Source: Hellea sp.
Lineage (GTDB): Bacteria; Pseudomonadota; Alphaproteobacteria; Caulobacterales; Maricaulaceae
Assembly: GCA_014238285.1 (NCBI GenBank)
Contig: JABABK010000004.1
Span: 43,848 to 107,847, forward strand
Direction of reading: 5' to 3'
DNA length: 64,000 nucleotides
Shown: one piece after another, positions 61,001-64,000 of the stretch
How positions within the stretch are numbered: position 1 is the first letter of the stretch
Layout of the letters: each line of letters begins with the position of its first letter
The notes under the pieces: model-generated
The model's database searches: none
Told to the model about the DNA's origin: nothing
What the model saw: the letters and a program-made list of their open reading frames with translations, nothing else
Program-made: the position numbers and the translations under genes

Positions 61001-62985
61001 CAACTGACCCGCTCTCGCAGGACAATACGACCCAATATCAATATGACGAAATGGGACGGTTAATTTTTAAGGACCATATCAAAGCGGGCACAGCCGATGA
61101 AGCGATGGCCTATGATGCTGACGGGCGGGTACTAAGTGTGTTTCGTCAATCACTTAACTGGGATGAGGAAGAATGGTATACTGATCCTAAACACGTTATT
61201 TGGGATTATTCTTATGATGAAATCGGCAATCTTGATCGTGAATATGTCGTTCTAGATGGACGGGCATTTTCCATGGCGCATGATTATTTCTCTGATGGTT
61301 CTCTAAATTCCACAGCTCGCAAATATCATTTTTGGTATCTTCCTGGATCGGCAGCGTTTGAACATACGCTTGATTACACCAGAGACGGTCTTGGCCGGGC
61401 GACAGATGTGTCATTTAACGGACGCGGCTTGCCATCAGGAACAGATAAAACTTTGGCCAGCGGGGGCGTTTACGGCACATCCGGTGCATTAGAATCCTTG
61501 TCCTATGACAATGGGATTAATTTTACGCAGGAACTGAACAAACGCCTTCAACCTTACAAGCTCAAAGCACTAGGCGGCGGCACGACAGCCATGAATTTGG
61601 AATATGATTATGATAATCGCGGTCTGGTCGAGGATATGATCGATCATCGGGATACGAGTAATACGCGCAGCTATCAATATGACGCTCAGGGGCGTTTGAC
61701 CCATGCCACTGGGCCATGGGGGACGAATGGTCTGTTTACCTATGATGCGCTGGGCAATATTCTGTCCAAGCGTCTCGGCAGCCGTAATATCACTCTGAAT
61801 TATGATAACTCTACCAACCGCTTGGTGGAGTCTGTGGATACAGGCGCAACGGGCACGAGAGATGTGGTCTATGACAGCCGGGGTAATATCAAAGAAATCG
61901 GCGGAGTTAAGCTGAGCTTTAACGGCGCTAATCAAGCCACAGGGCTGTCGGGAGATATCAGCGGTGCTTACCGTTATGACGGTAATGGTCGCCGCGTGAA
62001 ATCTATTACGCAGCATGATGATGGCACGAAGACGACCCGTTATAATGTCTATGATTCCTCTGGAACGCTAATCTATGTGGTGCAAAATGCGCCGGGCAGT
62101 GATGATGACCATGTCACTAATTATGTGGGCATGGATGGCCAGACATTGGCCCGCATCAAATCCATCGGAACCCGCGCCAGCTATAATGATGCAGTCACAT
62201 GGTTACATAGTGACCATCTGGGCTCTGCGGTATCGGGCACGGATGAAAGCGGTGCTATTGCCTTTACAGAAAGATACACGCCCTTTGGCATGACGCTCGA
62301 CAATGACGCCTCGAACGATAACCAGGCGGGCTTTACCGGTCATATCAAGGATGCGGATACAGGCCTGAACTATATGCAGGCGCGGTATTATGATCCGGTT
62401 ATAGGGCGGTTTTTATCCCATGATCCTGTTGGGTTTATGGACACGGGAAATCCGGGCATGTTCAATCGTTATGCTTATACGTTTAATAATCCAGTTAATA
62501 TGATTGATCCCAATGGCGAGACTCCATTGCATGTAGCAGCTGGAGTAGGATATGGCCTTTATAGAGTGGGCAAACTTGCACATGCGGCTTACAAAGTTGT
62601 CAAATCTGCCCGTGCTGCAAAGGCTGCAGCGGGAGCAGCAACGGCAACTGCTGCGATAAAAGCTGGTGTAGATACGGTCACAAGTGATAATGCTTCTGGA
62701 GACGGAACCAGGGCACTTGGTGACTTGGAACCTATTGAGGGGCCCGGTCATGATGCAGCAAGGCCAGAATTGGAAGAGCTTACCGATGAAGAGTTAATGG
62801 GAAGTGTGACAGACCCTAAAAACGGAGATAAAGTAAAAGTTCGTGGAAATAAACTTCGTGATGGGAATGGTCGAATTAAAGAAATGAATGACCGAGGCTT
62901 CAGTCCAGATACAGAAATTCCTGTTGATGAATTACCAGATGATTCAGGGGACTTCGGTTTTCCTGAAATTAAAGAACCAGAGTAA
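58099..62985 (+). CDS. Exported RHS repeat protein with variable C-terminal tip
   Basis: A 1628-residue RHS/YD-repeat protein. The signal peptide is probably residues 13-36 (WRFIACLILSSLLTAPTLAQG). YD repeats run from about 250 to 1400 (YDYDDIGQKTA, QYDEMGRLIF, YDYDNRGLVEDM). The core end WLHSDHLGSAV, FTGHIKDADTGLNYMQARYYDPVIGRFLSHDPVG, NRYAYTFNNPVNMIDPNGETP is at about 1370-1475. The last 150 residues differ in composition: an Ala-rich helix region, then VRGNKLRDGNGRIKEMNDRG, which resembles the DGxHR-type signature of ParB-like folds. This fits a polymorphic toxin tip; no other toxin domain is recognised. A small gene follows after four bases. Confidence 0.85.
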   Translation: MMRSYSKSVFEKITLAWRFIACLILSSLLTAPTLAQGEGGENPPAIIPETNDLAQQEVEQRLRAFGNDMMGDQIDPSTGSLIFSQTDVSLPGNNGLEVAVRRKLTGIDLQADASGFFANWTLDVPNISMKVPRWVDGFDGNGDNLWPNRCSAPTEPGYISLGYQTFLPDEYWDGMSINIPGQSSGRILDNPDPSSQIWGSQTLPTKSTTGHLHITCTGSGTNEGFIVKTPDGTTYRFDELKFVPTKSVKKRGGNILNGGILSATLEVNLGIVFATNVTDKHGNTVDYNYDPSGNLTSIVSSDGRVIDLAYGTHGISTVTANGRSWTYHYTPSEHTRGNALISHTLKRVTQPDGKEWLFELDDFRTNILATGIINCDGFDASFDLEITHPYGVVGQFKIDKIVHGKTDVPWSQVDNTVTPPDGCHGEENNLYSFKPTFNTLSVMEKKLLGLTDNSEDPNYQQIWTYDYVVGFFNFRDPGNIPTPRGEQDYKSTTVTQPDGSKIKYYHNRRWGVETGQLHRTVKIDKLGNVVETVENEYVVDSALFTEDYFPFIKSDRNNTATSSYLTMATTTRDGDEFVTESSYDVSPSSVNYSYGRPLTNISSSDIPNSLTRTTVTVLKHIKDNWILGLPENMKVNDRQVLHYDYDDIGQKTAQFLYEELADAYASFDYHDNGTLAWVENALGDRHSVAEGDWHRGVPQKVTRPDLTFVQQIADDNGWITSTVDARLNTTIYNRDPDMGRLTEIDLPGGYDSTAIDYNFGADEIVQTITKGDAITTITYDKMFRPVLEKTRDDSTGWESYVNTNYDASGQISFTSFPSTNDSYEYGTYFKYDGLGRALEEDVRAEGETGSDVAIEKTYAYLPDGKSTVEDAQHNITTTWKNGFGEVIQIDQPENTTTIINRNAWGQIETAKQKDRISGLSQTQSYDYDDQQNLCYHHTPSGGATLSSFNLARQMTSSTNGQSQSSSCPTDPLSQDNTTQYQYDEMGRLIFKDHIKAGTADEAMAYDADGRVLSVFRQSLNWDEEEWYTDPKHVIWDYSYDEIGNLDREYVVLDGRAFSMAHDYFSDGSLNSTARKYHFWYLPGSAAFEHTLDYTRDGLGRATDVSFNGRGLPSGTDKTLASGGVYGTSGALESLSYDNGINFTQELNKRLQPYKLKALGGGTTAMNLEYDYDNRGLVEDMIDHRDTSNTRSYQYDAQGRLTHATGPWGTNGLFTYDALGNILSKRLGSRNITLNYDNSTNRLVESVDTGATGTRDVVYDSRGNIKEIGGVKLSFNGANQATGLSGDISGAYRYDGNGRRVKSITQHDDGTKTTRYNVYDSSGTLIYVVQNAPGSDDDHVTNYVGMDGQTLARIKSIGTRASYNDAVTWLHSDHLGSAVSGTDESGAIAFTERYTPFGMTLDNDASNDNQAGFTGHIKDADTGLNYMQARYYDPVIGRFLSHDPVGFMDTGNPGMFNRYAYTFNNPVNMIDPNGETPLHVAAGVGYGLYRVGKLAHAAYKVVKSARAAKAAAGAATATAAIKAGVDTVTSDNASGDGTRALGDLEPIEGPGHDAARPELEELTDEELMGSVTDPKNGDKVKVRGNKLRDGNGRIKEMNDRGFSPDTEIPVDELPDDSGDFGFPEIKEPE

Positions 62986-62989
62986 ATAT

Positions 62990-63259
62990 ATGGCAAGATA
63001 TAAAATAACCAATGAAACTATTCTGCATATGTTGGGAGTAGTTCTCGTCGAAATTAGAGCTGATGATATTCCAAATTATGCCATAAAGATGTCTGACGTT
63101 TTTCATAATGTACCAGCAAAGCTAATAAAGAAAATAGCACCAGAAAAAATCTATGAAGACATGAATGAGGTTGCTGAGCGAAATGATGTAGCTGGTTATT
63201 TAACTCGATTATTAAAACACTCCTGTGAGGAGAGGATGTCATCTTGTGAAGAAGAGTAA
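62990..63259 (+). CDS. Probable immunity protein for the RHS tip
   Basis: An 89-residue acidic, helical, Cys-containing protein starting at ATG 62990, four bases after the RHS stop. Small, fast-evolving genes right after an RHS C-terminus usually encode immunity proteins. No family is recognised (ILHMLGVVLVEIRADDIPNYA is a hydrophobic first half). A longer frame from 62888 lies inside the RHS gene. Confidence 0.55.
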   Translation: MARYKITNETILHMLGVVLVEIRADDIPNYAIKMSDVFHNVPAKLIKKIAPEKIYEDMNEVAERNDVAGYLTRLLKHSCEERMSSCEEE

Positions 63260-63262
63260 AAC

Positions 63263-63335
63263 CAACCAAGTCCAGTGCATAACGTACCAAGTACGGTGCA
63301 AAACGTAGGGTGCATTGAGCTTGTCGAAATGCACT
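63263..63335 (+). repeat. Dispersed GTGCAT-type palindromic repeat, copy A
   Basis: The unit contains ACCAAGTACGGTGCA, ACGTAGGGTGCATTGAG and CGAAATGCAC; GTGCATT and AATGCAC form a hairpin around GAGCTTGTCGA-like loop. A partial extra copy (CCAAGTCCAGTGCATAACGTA) precedes it. Two more copies follow in the next 500 bases, so it is a REP-like family. Confidence 0.6.
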
Positions 63336-63371
63336 AATTCTATATTAGTATTAAAGAGTTTTGGCGATTGT

Positions 63372-63623
63372 ATGAAAAAGCTATTATCACGTTTAAGTTA
63401 CGTGTGGTTTTACTTAATTTGGGCGGTGCCCACTGAACAGAGACCTGAACTTCATGTGCAGGCATTAATGGTTTTTATTGAAACCATATTTTTGACGTTA
63501 TTTATTGTTGTGTTTTTTGGGGAGTTTTGGTTTGAGTTTTGGGTTTTGTTCATTATTAGGCTGTTAGTGTTATCGCCATTCATACTTGCTTTTTCTGACG
63601 AACGAAAACCGCATGACGGTTAA
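63372..63623 (+). CDS. Small membrane protein of unknown function
   Basis: An 83-residue protein beginning MKKLLSRLSYVWFYLIWAVP with two hydrophobic segments (about 10-19 and 32-71). No family recognised. It lies between two copies of the dispersed repeat, behind the immunity-like gene, and could be a second immunity protein, but nothing in it shows this. Ribosome site is weak. Confidence 0.4.
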   Translation: MKKLLSRLSYVWFYLIWAVPTEQRPELHVQALMVFIETIFLTLFIVVFFGEFWFEFWVLFIIRLLVLSPFILAFSDERKPHDG

Positions 63624-63627
63624 AAAA

Positions 63628-63814
63628 CAACCAAGTACGGTGCATAACGTAAGGTGACATTGAGGCTTGCCGAAATGCACCATTGGTTTGTTCTTATCCT
63701 TCAATATCATAACCGATGTTTTGTCCTATTTGCCGCTCTCCATTTCATGGTTCGGAATATCTTCACCTCTCGATGGTGCATTTCGGGGCTTTGCCGTCTC
63801 TATGCACCCTACGT
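63628..63814 (+). repeat. Dispersed repeat copies B and C as an inverted pair
   Basis: Copy B at 63628-63685 (ACCAAGTACGGTGCATAACGTA..., CGAAATGCACCATTGG) is followed by an inverted copy C at 63772-63814 (GATGGTGCATTTCGG, GCACCCTACGTGG). The 86 bases between carry no convincing gene. The pair may be a miniature mobile element or two REP-like units. Confidence 0.5.
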
Positions 63815-63833
63815 GGTCGACTCGATCCCGCCA

Positions 63834-63858
63834 TAAAAATGCCCGCCGAGGGGCGGGC
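63834..63858 (-). terminator. Minus-strand rho-independent terminator
   Basis: GCCCGCC (63841-63847) pairs with GGCGGGC (63852-63858) and, on the minus strand, is followed by T5 (63835-63839). It faces a gene entering from the right edge. Confidence 0.7.
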
Positions 63859-63923
63859 AGAGTTGGGGCACTTTATGGTTCGAACCGATCGGGTTGGGGC
63901 GATAGGTTCGATATGATTGCGGA

Positions 63924-64000
63924 TCATGGTGGTGATCCGGCCTCAATAGGTGAGGTCGATTTTTGAAAAATTTCCAGACATTCATGGCCAAGCGGTTTAT
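63924..64000 (-). CDS. 3' end of an unrecognised minus-strand gene, cut by the window edge
   Basis: One minus-strand frame reads from the window edge to a TGA at 63924-63926: KPLGHECLEIFQKSTSPIEAGSPP. The terminator at 63834-63858 is 66 bases downstream on the same strand, which supports it. Only 24 residues are visible, so family and even reality are uncertain; a different minus-strand frame runs through the terminator and is less likely. Confidence 0.35.
   Translation of the reverse strand, partial: KPLGHECLEIFQKSTSPIEAGSPP

Noticed and set aside
63667..63966. A 99-residue plus-strand gene
   Set aside because: It runs through two repeat copies and a minus-strand terminator, has no ribosome site and no protein-like pattern.

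Overview
The window looks like chromosome from a marine-type alphaproteobacterium of moderate GC, probably near Hyphomonadaceae/Maricaulales. The evidence is an UrcA-family exported protein, a TIGR02300 (FYDLN acid domain) protein, the order ihfB-rpsA-cmk-aroA, and an RNase D-lptC-lptA-lptA-like-lptB block. No taxonomic search was possible, so the placement is inference.

Layout. 1-10 kb: a partial gene, an MDR oxidoreductase, a phospholipase C-like phosphoesterase with C-terminal repeats abutting a start-less LytTR fragment, two dioxygenase-type genes, rarA, a DegP-like protease, UrcA and a TerB-like protein. 10.1 kb: tRNA-Ser(GCU). 10.4-24.6 kb: a TetR repressor gene next to a five-gene redox operon (lipoprotein cytochrome c, Tat-exported aldonolactone oxidase-like flavoprotein, Tat-exported PLP enzyme, haem-type membrane protein, SDR), then a secreted neutral ceramidase, a secreted PI-PLC-like protein and two YHYH lipoproteins. 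A near-identical inverted repeat (TAAGTTAG, six bases, CTAACTTA) precedes most of these units, so they look like one local regulon. 24.8-30.6 kb: a PAQR/hemolysin III protein, a TadE/G-like protein, a two-domain sulfotransferase, a UGT-like glycosyltransferase and two secreted tail-collar proteins.

30.6-38.3 kb is the most unusual part. A tightly overlapping minus-strand operon encodes an acyl-CoA dehydrogenase-like enzyme (378 aa), a free-standing AMP ligase (501 aa), a carrier protein (89 aa), a flavin halogenase-like enzyme and a methyltransferase. An LpxL-like acyltransferase lies upstream and a second two-domain sulfotransferase is divergent. Composition and sizes match the known prolyl-to-prrolyl-carrier-protein cassette of pyoluteorin and clorobiocin type pathways, here without any PKS or NRPS and set among sulfotransferase, acyltransferase and glycosyltransferase genes.

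38.5-53.5 kb returns to mostly core functions: a 1799-residue GEVED surface protein, ada, RNase D, the Lpt genes, mscL, ihfB, rpsA, cmk, aroA and the TIGR02300 gene. At 53.6 kb a tRNA-Ala(GGC) marks the likely edge of an integrated element: a small unknown gene, an internally deleted Type ISP restriction-modification remnant, a tyrosine integrase, two small HTH proteins and an unknown gene. An exported RHS protein with a probable downstream immunity gene, short dispersed repeats and the end of a further minus-strand gene finish the window.
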